A stretch of 14,368 nucleotides of DNA, from positions 18,954 to 33,321 of the forward strand of contig JABMDE010000075.1 of NCBI GenBank assembly GCA_015904055.1, written 5' to 3'. Below are positions 6,908-14,368 of the stretch, piece after piece; position 1 is the first letter of the stretch, and every line of letters starts with the position of its first letter. The notes beneath the pieces were generated by a model, which was not told the origin of the DNA, ran no database searches, and was given only the letters and a program-made list of their open reading frames with translations. The position numbers and the translations under genes were made by a program. The stretch comes from Nitrospira sp. GTDB taxonomy: Bacteria > Nitrospirota > Nitrospiria > Nitrospirales > Nitrospiraceae.

Positions 6908-7819
6908 ATGAACGACCAGCAATCCGCAATGGCAATCCTGAGTCTCGAAGAGTGCGTCGATCAATATATCGCCGATTGCCGTACCCGCGTGGACCGCTTC
7001 GTCGCGCGGCACTATTCTATTCAGGAAACAATGGTGTGGCAAAAACAGTCACTTGTGACTGATCTGCTCTACCATCCGGTCAATGCACTCTGGGCGATTC
7101 CGTCGCTCTTCCTCAAGAAACTTATCGAGATACCCATGAAGCTAGGCTGGCGCCCCGGCGTAGATGTGATCAGCCTTCTGCCGACCGGCTTTAAAACCAG
7201 ATACCAAAGGGAAATTGAACGGTTGGTCGCCAGCGAGTTGCTGGAATGGCCGTTGACGATAGAGGACCCTGCAACCAGTCCGAATGGTCTCCTTGGGTAC
7301 ATTGAGCGGCATCAACACCTGGGGCCCTTGCTCAAATCAGGCAAGTTGCCGAATGGCAGACTGAGAGAGCTTTCCGACATCCGGGCCATCATTACCACCC
7401 ATTCGTCCAGCCGTTCGGTGCTCCTCGACGCGATCGCGACCGTGGCGACGTTGGCGACCGGATGGCTCGTGTTCGGCGATCATTCCCTCAGCATTTCTGG
7501 GATTGGTGAAAAGATTGCCAGGGACAGGGCTCAGGAGAAGGCGGCTTCGACGTTTATCTTGGGATCAAGTCTCGGCTCGGCATTCTATTCAATGTTTCCG
7601 CCGAATCCATCGTTCTGGGAAATCGCGGGCGCGACACTTCTGGTGGGACTCTTCATTACGGCGATCAGCCTTCTTGTGGGGCTTCTGAGCGACCCCTGTC
7701 TCAAACGGATCGGTTTCCAACACTCCCAGCTCAATATGTTGATCGATGCGGTGGAGGACTACTTGCACCGGCAGACCCGAAAGCATATCAAGCCGGTGTT
7801 GAGACAGCTGGCGGCATGA
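6908..7819 (+). CDS. Conserved membrane protein of unknown function, 303 aa
   Basis: Function unknown. Soluble N-terminal half: RTRVDRFVARHYS at about 26-37, then a hydrophobic, partly amphipathic stretch at about 57-76 (HPVNALWAIPSLFLKKLIEI). The C-terminal half has likely membrane segments at about 172-189 (LLDAIATVATLATGWLVF), 214-230 (STFILGSSLGSAFYSMF) and 237-260 (WEIAGATLLVGLFITAISLL). A basic tail follows (YLHRQTRKHIKPVLRQ). The RVxxFVxRHYS pattern followed by a hydrophobic stretch recalls DUF6635-type proteins, but I cannot confirm that. Start choice is firm: AGGAG lies 7 nt before ATG and a promoter lies just upstream. It is probably a single-gene transcript. It converges with the right-hand exporter gene, whose stop lies 153 bp away. 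Confidence 0.8.
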   Translation: MNDQQSAMAILSLEECVDQYIADCRTRVDRFVARHYSIQETMVWQKQSLVTDLLYHPVNALWAIPSLFLKKLIEIPMKLGWRPGVDVISLLPTGFKTRYQREIERLVASELLEWPLTIEDPATSPNGLLGYIERHQHLGPLLKSGKLPNGRLRELSDIRAIITTHSSSRSVLLDAIATVATLATGWLVFGDHSLSISGIGEKIARDRAQEKAASTFILGSSLGSAFYSMFPPNPSFWEIAGATLLVGLFITAISLLVGLLSDPCLKRIGFQHSQLNMLIDAVEDYLHRQTRKHIKPVLRQLAA

Positions 7820-7943
7820 TGCCCGTTCGTTTCAGCCCGTGCTCTTCTGATGCGTTCTCCGTCGCTTGTATTTCGTGAAGCGTGAAGCGCAAGAGGAAGC
7901 GCGTATGCCCACAGTTATGTTTGCGAGATGCGTTAAGCCGATA

Positions 7944-7962
7944 TCGTGACGAACCGTCATGA
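7944..7962. terminator. Hairpin between convergent genes, possible bidirectional terminator
   Basis: TCGTGACG at 7944-7951 pairs with CGTCATGA at 7955-7962 (8 bp with one G-U, 3-nt loop AAC). It lies between the stop codons of the convergent genes at 7819 and 7973. Neither strand has a clear T-tract, so it may act only as an RNA 3'-end stabiliser. Confidence 0.3.
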
Positions 7963-7972
7963 ATCATGCGGG

Positions 7973-9559
7973 CTAATAGAACGTATACACCAGCAGCGCA
8001 TTGCCCTGGATACGTGTATACACGCTGGAGATTTGCGTGTAGTCCACCATGACTTTCAGAAGCCAAGGTTTCGAGAGGCGCATGGTATAGGCCGCGTGGG
8101 CGTCGCCTCCAACGCGGATCTGAGCCGCTCTGGCTGACTCATCGACATATTGGACTGCCGGTCCGGCGGCAATCGTGAAATCCTGCTTTTCGTCGATCGT
8201 ATAGCTGGCGGCGAGCCGGGGAATCTGATTCACGAAGATTTGCGGACTGAAATAGCCGCCGGCCGTCGGTTCCGTCGGACTTGAACGGAAACCGCTCTGA
8301 TTCTCTCCGTAGTGCGTGACATAGAAGAGATATTCCCCGGACCACTCCCACTTGCCGGTTTGCCAGAGGGGTATAGCTCCTTTGGCCGCGAGGCCTACCT
8401 GCTCGTTCTTACTCGCCGATTCTGCGCTCACCCATCCGATAAAGGGGGTGAGGTCCAGATGAACCGAACCGAGGTCGAAGGCGACGTCGGTATAGAACAG
8501 CGTCGATCGAGCCAGGCCGATCAGCTGCCCGGTCGATCGCGAGCCGGCGAGGGCGGCAAATGAATCGTAGCGGAACTCTCTCTTCACGCCGGGGCGGATC
8601 GAGATTGACGGTCGGTCATACACGTATTCGAATTTGTAGGCCAGACCGTCGCCGCGCGGCGCGTCATGATACTCGATGAGCATATCGAAGCGGTGCGTCG
8701 GGTTGATCCGCAGCTGGTTGCCGAACGAAAGGTATCCGCCGGTTCGATGTTCCGATGAACTCCAGAAATGCTCCCCGCCAACTTCCAATGTAGTGGTGGT
8801 AAAGGGACTCACATCCACTTTGCCTCGTGAACCCAAACGAATTCCATAGAGTTCGAACGGCTTCTCCGGTTGCGCCAGCATCGAGATCACACCTTCCACG
8901 GCCGGTTCCCGTCCTTTGAGCATATCCCGCCGCAAGGTGGTCATATCACCGGGCTCACGGCGTGCTGCGTGCCGCGCAAGATTGGCGTGATGGAGCGCCA
9001 AGTCATTCTGGCCAAGCCAGGCATAGGCCTTGGCCAGCCCCTGATGCGCTTGCGAATGGTGCGGCTGTGAGGCTAGCACTCTGTCGTACTGGGCTACGGC
9101 TTCTTGAGCCGTTTCCTTTTGGGCGGCCAAATGGCCCGCGTATCGCAACCGCATCGCCGGATCGTCCTGTCGCTTGAGTCCCATGCGATAGTACTTGAGT
9201 AGATCTTTCTCGCGATACGCGGCGTAGCGGGACCATTCCAGGGCCTGCGCTTGCTTGAAGGCAATTTCAGGATCGTCGTCGTATTTCGCAAGGTAGCGGT
9301 CGAAGGTCTCGATCGACTTATCCTTGAGCCCTTGCCGTTCGTAGGCAGTACCCAAGCTGCGCAAGGATTCGCGATGGTCCGGGTCATGCTCGACGACTTT
9401 CTCAAACGCTTCGATCGCGGCTTTATAGTTCTCGATCTCCATATTGGATCGTCCGCGTGAGAGGTACCAGGATTCCACAAAGTCCACGGCGAACGTATCC
9501 GGCGAACATACGAACAGATTCCAGACAGTCAGAGAGAGTATGAAGAGACGGTGACGCAT
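7973..9559 (-). CDS. BcsC-like TPR / outer-membrane barrel cellulose exporter, right copy (complete)
   Basis: Complete 528-aa exporter. A signal peptide covers about 1-24 (MRHRLFILSLTVWNLFVCSP onward). Three to four TPR-type repeats span about 30-200, for example ENYKAAIEAFEKVVEHDPDH and QAHQGLAKAYAWLGQNDLAL. From about 235 to the end there is an alternating beta-barrel pattern ending in the aromatic LLVYTFY typical of outer-membrane proteins. GGYFSPQ at 434-440 is a hallmark of the BcsC C-terminal domain. In the family, the TPRs bridge periplasm and peptidoglycan while the barrel releases cellulose. BcsC is normally about 1,150 aa with many more TPRs, so this is a compact version. It begins 19 nt after the upstream synthase stop, with GAAAGG before the ATG, so it belongs to the same operon. 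No bcsB lies between or beside them. Confidence 0.88.
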   Translation of the reverse strand: MRHRLFILSLTVWNLFVCSPDTFAVDFVESWYLSRGRSNMEIENYKAAIEAFEKVVEHDPDHRESLRSLGTAYERQGLKDKSIETFDRYLAKYDDDPEIAFKQAQALEWSRYAAYREKDLLKYYRMGLKRQDDPAMRLRYAGHLAAQKETAQEAVAQYDRVLASQPHHSQAHQGLAKAYAWLGQNDLALHHANLARHAARREPGDMTTLRRDMLKGREPAVEGVISMLAQPEKPFELYGIRLGSRGKVDVSPFTTTTLEVGGEHFWSSSEHRTGGYLSFGNQLRINPTHRFDMLIEYHDAPRGDGLAYKFEYVYDRPSISIRPGVKREFRYDSFAALAGSRSTGQLIGLARSTLFYTDVAFDLGSVHLDLTPFIGWVSAESASKNEQVGLAAKGAIPLWQTGKWEWSGEYLFYVTHYGENQSGFRSSPTEPTAGGYFSPQIFVNQIPRLAASYTIDEKQDFTIAAGPAVQYVDESARAAQIRVGGDAHAAYTMRLSKPWLLKVMVDYTQISSVYTRIQGNALLVYTFY

Positions 9560-9578
9560 GCGTTGTGTTGCCTTTCAG

Positions 9579-11615
9579 TCAGGTCAAAACGGGTGTTGGT
9601 GATGCGATTGATGGATCAGAGTCCGCGATGATGGGATTGGCTGCGCTGGACGTTGCGCCGAACCGCCAGAGGCCGGGAGCCACGCGTTTGCTGTAACAGG
9701 ATCTATAGCGAGCCGATCCGGTCGTGTCCTGCATCGTCCATTCCTCATTCGAAGGCAATGGTGACCCGAACAGGAGGAAGCCGATGCCGCAGGCTGAACG
9801 ATTACGGAGAAGCACGGTGCGCCTGTGATTCTGAGTCTGGATCGTGGCTAGACGGTAGAGCCTTGTTCGAGGAGTCTTGCGCCGTCTGGTTTGCAGCGGG
9901 GCAAGGCTGCGCCAGAAGCCGGTCACTAGATGGCCAGCCATCAGCAGCCTGCTGCGCACGCTAGTCTGGTGTGCGGCGGACCATGTGGCCGGATCGGCAA
10001 AGATCGTTAATACCATCGTCCGGTGATGCTCCTCATGCAGACCGACAAAGGCCAGGCCGCATCGAGCGCGTCCGGCCAGAGGCTCATGATAAACGACTCG
10101 AGCCTGACAGGTGAAGGGCGGAATGGAATGAAATGTGAGAGTGACACGTGAGGGAATCGAGTCCGTGTGTGCCGTCTCCAGGGAGAGTCCGGTCAGGCTC
10201 ACGTCCCGGCTCAGACCATCGAGTGAATAGCCCTCGGCCTCCAGCCGGAGCGGAATGGCTTTCCGGATTCGTTCTTCGGCGCGTCGTTGTGGCTGCTCCC
10301 AGGCCATGAGCAAGCCGGAGCTGAGGCCGATGAGATTGACGGCGGCCCAGCTGAGATTGAAGAAATAGGCGTCTTTCTCGATGCCGAAATACCAAAACTC
10401 CCACAGTCCTTTGCCGATCGCCACGAGGGTAATAGCCGTGGCAATCAGCAAGCCTACAGAGGAACGCCAATCGAAGGATCGGCTGTGCGAGACCAGCCCC
10501 TTCGGGGTGACCTTAAAGCCCATCCGTTTTGGAAGCAGTAGGTCGAACATAGAACGGAACAGTGGAAAACAGACAGTGGTTTCGTACAATGTTGCCCACA
10601 GCAGCCGGGGCCAGCCTGGCAGTAGCACAGAGGAGATCAGAGGGACCAGCACAAGAAATGGAAGAAGGTACGCCAGTAAGATTGAGACGTCCGCAAAGAT
10701 CGGGTGCAGATGGAAGACTAAAAAGTACAGCGGGGTGATCCAGAAAATCACGCGCGCGACAGGGAAGAAAAAGTAATAGAGTGAGGCGAAATAGCCGATC
10801 CGGTGGCGGATCGGCAGGCCGCTGCAGAAAAGGGGGTTGTCTTTGAAAAAGATCTGAAGGCAGCCCAGCATCCAGCGACGCCGTTGGACCAAATAGGAGG
10901 CCAGGTTTTCCGCCGTCAATCCTACCGCAAGATCCTTATCGACGAATGCCGATTTCCAGCCATGGGCATGCAGGTGCTGACTGGTATGGATATCTTCGGT
11001 GATGCTCATCAGCTTGAATCCATTCAATGCCAGGATCGCGGAACGGCGAAACACGGCTCCGCTTCCGACAAAGAATGAACCGCCCCAGCTCTGGCGCGCG
11101 CCCTGGATGGCATGGTTGAACATGTCCTGCTCGTTGGGGATGCGCGGGGACGTCCGGAGCGCGCGCTGAAAGATGTCCTGATTATAAAAGTGATGTGGAG
11201 TTTGGACGAATCCCATACGGGGATCGGCAAAGAACGGGATGGTTTCCTGGAGAAAGCTTGTGACGGGAATGTGGTCCGTGTCGAATACCACGATCAATTC
11301 ACCATCCGTCTGAGTGAGCGCGTGGTTGAGATTTCCGGCCTTGGCATGCCGGCGTGGTCCCTTGATATAGGTGGCTCCAAACCGGCCGGCCAGTTGCGCG
11401 ACTTCGTCACGATGGCTGTCGTCGAGGACATAGATGCGTTTGAGGCCATAGGCCATGGCACAAGCGCCGATGAGCGTCTGTGTGAGAATGGCGCAGGATT
11501 CTGAATAAATCGGGATTAAGACATCGACGGTTGGGGCGAATCCCTCTGCTGTCGGCGGAGTCACAGCGGGCGTGGGGTGCCGACTCATGCCGACTTGAAC
11601 GAGCAGCAGCAACAC
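9579..11615 (-). CDS. bcsA: Cellulose synthase GT2 + PilZ half, right copy, separated by a frameshift
   Basis: Synthase half of the right module, 678 aa from GTG 11615. It aligns with residues 198-875 of the left synthase. GT2 motifs are intact: DD 65-66, DTD 112-114, TED 206-208, QRRRW 244-248, then FKVTPKG. The PilZ signatures RAEER and DVSLTG are retained. At the C-terminus a second PilZ-like element reads RNRSACGIGFLLFG. The frame continues upstream toward the membrane segment AECYALSTVLLLLVQVG but is cut from the GH8-containing ORF by a 2-nt deletion at 11645-11653. The only nearby start is GTG within the last N-terminal membrane helix, without a Shine-Dalgarno sequence. Independent translation would therefore be poor and would lack the first membrane helices. 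Either the synthase is inactive here, or a -2/+1 frameshift, slippage or sequencing error is involved. Confidence 0.75.
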   Translation of the reverse strand: MLLLLVQVGMSRHPTPAVTPPTAEGFAPTVDVLIPIYSESCAILTQTLIGACAMAYGLKRIYVLDDSHRDEVAQLAGRFGATYIKGPRRHAKAGNLNHALTQTDGELIVVFDTDHIPVTSFLQETIPFFADPRMGFVQTPHHFYNQDIFQRALRTSPRIPNEQDMFNHAIQGARQSWGGSFFVGSGAVFRRSAILALNGFKLMSITEDIHTSQHLHAHGWKSAFVDKDLAVGLTAENLASYLVQRRRWMLGCLQIFFKDNPLFCSGLPIRHRIGYFASLYYFFFPVARVIFWITPLYFLVFHLHPIFADVSILLAYLLPFLVLVPLISSVLLPGWPRLLWATLYETTVCFPLFRSMFDLLLPKRMGFKVTPKGLVSHSRSFDWRSSVGLLIATAITLVAIGKGLWEFWYFGIEKDAYFFNLSWAAVNLIGLSSGLLMAWEQPQRRAEERIRKAIPLRLEAEGYSLDGLSRDVSLTGLSLETAHTDSIPSRVTLTFHSIPPFTCQARVVYHEPLAGRARCGLAFVGLHEEHHRTMVLTIFADPATWSAAHQTSVRSRLLMAGHLVTGFWRSLAPLQTRRRKTPRTRLYRLATIQTQNHRRTVLLRNRSACGIGFLLFGSPLPSNEEWTMQDTTGSARYRSCYSKRVAPGLWRFGATSSAANPIIADSDPSIASPTPVLT

Positions 11616-13107
11616 GGTCGAAAGGGCATAGCATTCGGCAAGCCAGAGAGAGACTGATCACGAGGCCGCCCGATTCAATCGTATTCAGAGTAGTGAACAG
11701 CCGCCACCAGAGATAGCGCACACATAACGTCAACGCGCAGAGCAGAAATGCTGCCGCGAAAACGGGATGCCATCGCGCGACGAAAAACAGGACGAGTGTG
11801 ACGGCGAACAGTTCCCAGGGGAAGTGCGCGGAAAACCCCTCGAAATCGAACGGCCGCAGAAAGCCAAGGAATTCGTCATAGTGTCTTGCCTGTTGAAGCG
11901 ACGCGGCCTGACTGAACCACAGCCAATTGTGCAAGTAGTAGGGCGTTGCTTTTCCCGCCAGCGCAGTTCGTTGCAGGTCGGTCAATTTGCGCTGAGTGAG
12001 GGTCGATACAAAGTCCGGTTGTTCGTGGAGCGCCAACGCAGATACCGTTGCGTAGAGCGGAAGCCCTTCGAGCACGGAGCGGGGAGTTCCATCGAGCGCA
12101 TAATGATCGACGAGCCGGCCATGGGCGCGCCATTCGCGCTGGAAGAAGTCGAGCATCGTGGTTCGCAGCGGACCCTCCGCACGGTTGAACCACTGGGCAT
12201 CTAACGCGATACGCCAGAAGATGGGGAATGCGTCATAGCTAAAATCCGATACGCGGCCGTTCGTGGGATGCCGTAATGAGAGCTGCTGTGTTGCGCGGTT
12301 CCAATAGATAATGTCAGGGGGCAGCGCGACTCGTTCCTGGTCGTACAGCCAGTGCAGGGTCGCGTAGGCATCGTCGATGACGCGCGTCCACGGATGTTGT
12401 CCATCAACGGCAGCAAAGACCTCATAGGCATAGGGCGCCAGATAGGCGACATGGATGACGGGGTGATCTTCGTACAACGCCCAATTGCCTGCCGTGACAT
12501 AGCTGTGAGAATCGGTGTGCAGGAGTTCCAGATCCCAGATCGACGTGAGAATCGCCAAGGCTTCCCGCTCATAGGCCGGCTGGTCGAATCGCCGTGCGGC
12601 CAGGATCAGCGCGAGCGCGATGTCCGTGTCCGCATCGGTCGCCGCATTTATCGACAAGACCTTTCCCTTCCATTTCCAGGCGAATAGTTTATCGTCGCGC
12701 ACTTGAAGATGGTCTTTCGTCCAGGTCCATACACGGTCGAATATGGCGCGATCCCCGGACCACACTGCGCGGAGCATGGCATACCCTTGACCTTCAGACG
12801 TCGTCACGCCCTGTTCATCCCAGCTCACCACCCGGCCGTTCACGATGAAGGTTTGTTTGTACAAACTCCAGAGGGCGGAGAGATCATCCAGCTCCCGGAT
12901 GTGCCGGTCGCTCGACCGTTCCGACTGCGGCGCGGCGGGGTGCACAGGCGGAATTTCCGCGAGGAATCCACAAAGAAGAACGAGCGTGATTGCCACGGCA
13001 CGCCGCAGACCGGGTCTGACGGCGCGTGCAATGCTCAAAGCACGGCGGACGGATTGGATGGAAAACAATGTGTGACTCGATGTCTGTGGCCGGAACAATG
13101 ATGGCAT
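11407..13107 (-). CDS. GH8 endoglucanase (BcsZ-type) half of a GH8-cellulose synthase fusion, right copy
   Basis: From ATG 13107 (the frame also has TTG at 13137, less likely) the protein has a hydrophobic segment at about 37-55 (AVAITLVLLCGFLAEI), which anchors or exports it. A full GH8 domain follows (about 70-420). Its catalytic acid fits E105 in SEGQGYAML, and the base fits D292 in FSYDAFP; DADTD at 158-162 is the conserved central motif. GH8 enzymes of cellulose operons trim beta-1,4-glucan in the periplasm. Membrane helices of the synthase follow at about 431-472. The meaningful frame ends near residue 488 (position about 11646), where a 2-nt deletion sends it into about 79 unrelated residues ending at 11407. 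The left copy reads straight through this point, which shows that GH8 and GT2 were one chain. The upstream ribosome-binding site is weak. Confidence 0.8.
   Translation of the reverse strand: MPSLFRPQTSSHTLFSIQSVRRALSIARAVRPGLRRAVAITLVLLCGFLAEIPPVHPAAPQSERSSDRHIRELDDLSALWSLYKQTFIVNGRVVSWDEQGVTTSEGQGYAMLRAVWSGDRAIFDRVWTWTKDHLQVRDDKLFAWKWKGKVLSINAATDADTDIALALILAARRFDQPAYEREALAILTSIWDLELLHTDSHSYVTAGNWALYEDHPVIHVAYLAPYAYEVFAAVDGQHPWTRVIDDAYATLHWLYDQERVALPPDIIYWNRATQQLSLRHPTNGRVSDFSYDAFPIFWRIALDAQWFNRAEGPLRTTMLDFFQREWRAHGRLVDHYALDGTPRSVLEGLPLYATVSALALHEQPDFVSTLTQRKLTDLQRTALAGKATPYYLHNWLWFSQAASLQQARHYDEFLGFLRPFDFEGFSAHFPWELFAVTLVLFFVARWHPVFAAAFLLCALTLCVRYLWWRLFTTLNTIESGGLVISLSLACRMLCPFDRVAAARSSRHESAPHARCDSADSRGIRPNRRCLNPDLFRILRHSHTDAHRRLCHGLWPQTHLCPRRQPS
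11645..11653 (-). other. Frameshift site (2-nt loss in a CT repeat) splitting the GH8-synthase fusion
   Basis: On the coding strand the left copy reads CAGTCTCTCCCTCTGG, the right copy CAGTCTCTCTCTGG. The 2-nt loss lies in a dinucleotide repeat, the classic setting for slipped-strand change. Downstream, the right copy's other frame gives AECYALST, the continuation expected from the left copy. Confidence 0.85.
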
Positions 13108-13247
13108 ACGATACCGGCCTGGGTGAAATCCTGTCAACGCTTGTGCCGTACAGCCGTGGTGGCCATGTCGTCATGCGTAGACGCTCTTGACAGACTCGTA
13201 TAAATATTCGACAACCAATTAGAGCGTTAGTATGTTTGGTGAAGCCC
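13108..13247. promoter_or_regulatory. Divergent intergenic region between the cellulose module and the YdbH-like gene
   Basis: This 140-bp divergent spacer must hold the starts of both transcripts unless the module is read from elsewhere. An AT-rich patch (13198-13230, with TATAAATATT) and a TTGACA at 13187-13192 are present. The TTGACA lies only 6 bp from TATAAA, so no properly spaced promoter can be assigned. Confidence 0.3.
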
Positions 13248-14368
13248 ATGTTGTCACGTCGATACCAGATCGGTCTATTTTTCAGCGTGCTCGCTGTGGT
13301 GGGTATCTATTTGATCCTCCCATTAACGGCATCGTATTTCCTGGCTCAAGAGCTTCGTCAGGACGGGTACAAGCACGTGATGATTCAGCTGGGGTATCCG
13401 CGTTGGGACGGGATGCACATTCCCGTCGTTGCCTTTCAGCAGAATATCGGCGGAGAACAAGTGCTCATCTCCCTCACAAACGCTGAGATTGCGTATCGGT
13501 TGCCGGAGCTGGTGCGCGGGCGAGTCACCCGGGTATGGCTTCCCGATGTCGCTGTGCAAGTGCTCAATTCAGCGGCGTCCGGGCTTGATGACGGGGAGGG
13601 GGTGACACGAAGTCAGCCTGACGACGACGAATCGCCCTGGAACTTGCTGACGGCCGGTGATTTGTTACGTCGTTTGCCGATTCTTCCCTTCAATGAGTTA
13701 CAACTGGATCGGGTGACGATCTTTCGGGAACAAGCGACCGGCCCGCTTCGCAAGGTCACTATTGCCGGCAACTTGAATTATCGGGATGGGGAACTGGGAG
13801 GGCATCTCACATTTCAAGGACGTGATACCGCCTCCTATGGTCTGACTGTGGCTGGAAATTCAGCAAGCACCTGGTCGGCGACCTTGGTGTCTCAACGGCT
13901 TCAAGCCGTGCCGATCGTGTCGTGGCACTCACAGGCGCATCCGAACGGTTCTCAGGTTGAGATTAAAGGACAGCTTGAGGTCAATGTCCGCGAACTGGCG
14001 CCCTTTATTGCGTTGCTTGTTCCGATAGGTCCGGAACTGGGAAAAGTGACAGGCGCGCTGGAGGTGAACTGGACCGGTACCGCGGCGTCGGAGGCGACGC
14101 TCACTTCGCTCTGGAAGGATTCACGCACGCACCTGGATGGAAATGTCCGTCTGAATGGCACCTTGCCTGCCCTGAAGGGCGTTGCGCGTGACATTACCGT
14201 GGCCTACAAGGGCACATTTACCGGTAACGCGATGCAGATTGGATGGACATTAGCTCCTGGTGTGTTGGTGTCGGCCACGGTCACTGCCCAACCCCGCATC
14301 ATTCCCGATGCCGTGCTGATGATGCTTCCACGCGGATCCCAGCCGTTCAGTATTCACAACAGGGAACC
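13248..14368 (+). CDS. Membrane-anchored YdbH/AsmA-like envelope protein (partial, 3' end missing)
   Basis: Open from ATG 13248 to the end of the window (373 codons plus 2 nt). A single N-terminal membrane anchor (about 8-30: IGLFFSVLAVVGIYLILPLT) is followed by a long periplasmic, beta-rich region. That region has repeating patterns such as LDRVTIFREQATGPLRKVTI and GELGGHLTFQGRDTASYGLT. This layout fits the YdbH/AsmA-like bridge proteins involved in lipid transport between the membranes of diderms. PELVRGRVTRVWLPDVAVQV near residues 85-105 resembles the start of such proteins. An acidic patch (DDDESPWNLLTAGDLL) marks a linker at about 125. GGTGA about 5 nt before ATG is a weak ribosome-binding site. 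It diverges from the cellulose module. The family call is from overall appearance, so moderate only. Confidence 0.6.
   Translation, partial: MLSRRYQIGLFFSVLAVVGIYLILPLTASYFLAQELRQDGYKHVMIQLGYPRWDGMHIPVVAFQQNIGGEQVLISLTNAEIAYRLPELVRGRVTRVWLPDVAVQVLNSAASGLDDGEGVTRSQPDDDESPWNLLTAGDLLRRLPILPFNELQLDRVTIFREQATGPLRKVTIAGNLNYRDGELGGHLTFQGRDTASYGLTVAGNSASTWSATLVSQRLQAVPIVSWHSQAHPNGSQVEIKGQLEVNVRELAPFIALLVPIGPELGKVTGALEVNWTGTAASEATLTSLWKDSRTHLDGNVRLNGTLPALKGVARDITVAYKGTFTGNAMQIGWTLAPGVLVSATVTAQPRIIPDAVLMMLPRGSQPFSIHNRE

Larger units (their letters stand above)
8571..12270. repeat. Right copy of the large direct repeat (cellulose module)
   Basis: Counterpart of 1-3702. It continues past 12270 into the full GH8 N-terminal half (to 13107) and past 8571 leftwards into the rest of the exporter, so the right module is the more complete one. 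One 2-nt length difference near 11650 is the only indel seen over about 3.7 kb. Confidence 0.9.

Noticed and set aside
7876..7905. GTGAAGC direct repeats near a GAAGCGC repeat in the convergent gap
   Set aside because: Only two short units, with no spacers or wider array, so neither CRISPR nor a repeat family can be supported.
13187..13212. TTGACA followed by TATAAA as a promoter for the YdbH-like gene
   Set aside because: The spacing is about 6 bp instead of 16-18. No alternative -10 hexamer fits the TTGACA.
1..14368. Mobile element explaining the duplicated modules
   Set aside because: No transposase, integrase, terminal inverted repeats or target-site duplications were seen at the visible module boundaries.

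Overview
This 14.4 kb window is bacterial chromosome, most likely from Nitrospira or a close relative (Nitrospirota). That assignment is an inference. It rests on a pyruvate/2-oxoacid:ferredoxin oxidoreductase beta subunit of the kind used in reductive-TCA organisms, on outer-membrane (diderm) proteins, and on the moderately high-GC codon use. No rRNA or tRNA marker is present to prove it. No tRNA, rRNA, CRISPR array or insertion sequence was seen.

Layout. (1) 1-3702, minus strand: left copy of a two-gene cellulose-secretion module. It holds a BcsA-type synthase with a 5'-truncated GH8 cellulase domain, then a short BcsC-like TPR/beta-barrel exporter that runs off the left edge. (2) 3703-7972, mostly plus strand: a broken small ORF, an orphan 2-oxoacid oxidoreductase beta subunit with a terminator, an unrecognised 225-aa protein, an orphan groES, a gene-poor stretch with a minus-strand dipeptide-epimerase fragment, and a 303-aa membrane protein with a good promoter. 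(3) 7973-13107, minus strand: right copy of the cellulose module. Its GH8 domain is complete, but a 2-nt frameshift separates the GH8 half from the synthase half. (4) 13248-end, plus strand: start of a large membrane-anchored, YdbH/AsmA-like envelope protein, divergent from the right module.

The two cellulose modules are direct repeats at a constant offset of 8570 bp. The offset becomes 8568 beyond the 2-nt indel. Lines compared by eye are roughly 88-95% identical. The ancestral synthase seems to have been one polypeptide: N-terminal membrane segment, periplasmic GH8 endoglucanase, three more membrane segments, cytoplasmic GT2 synthase, membrane segments, and a PilZ c-di-GMP domain. It is followed 19 nt later by the TPR/barrel exporter. 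No bcsB is visible.

The two copies carry complementary damage. The left keeps an uninterrupted synthase but has lost the GH8 catalytic acid. The right keeps a whole GH8 but has its synthase out of frame. A second notable locus is 3768-3982. There, two perfect tandem duplications (4 bp and 13 bp) break a small ORF whose repaired product resembles the C-terminal tail of the oxidoreductase beta subunit next to it.
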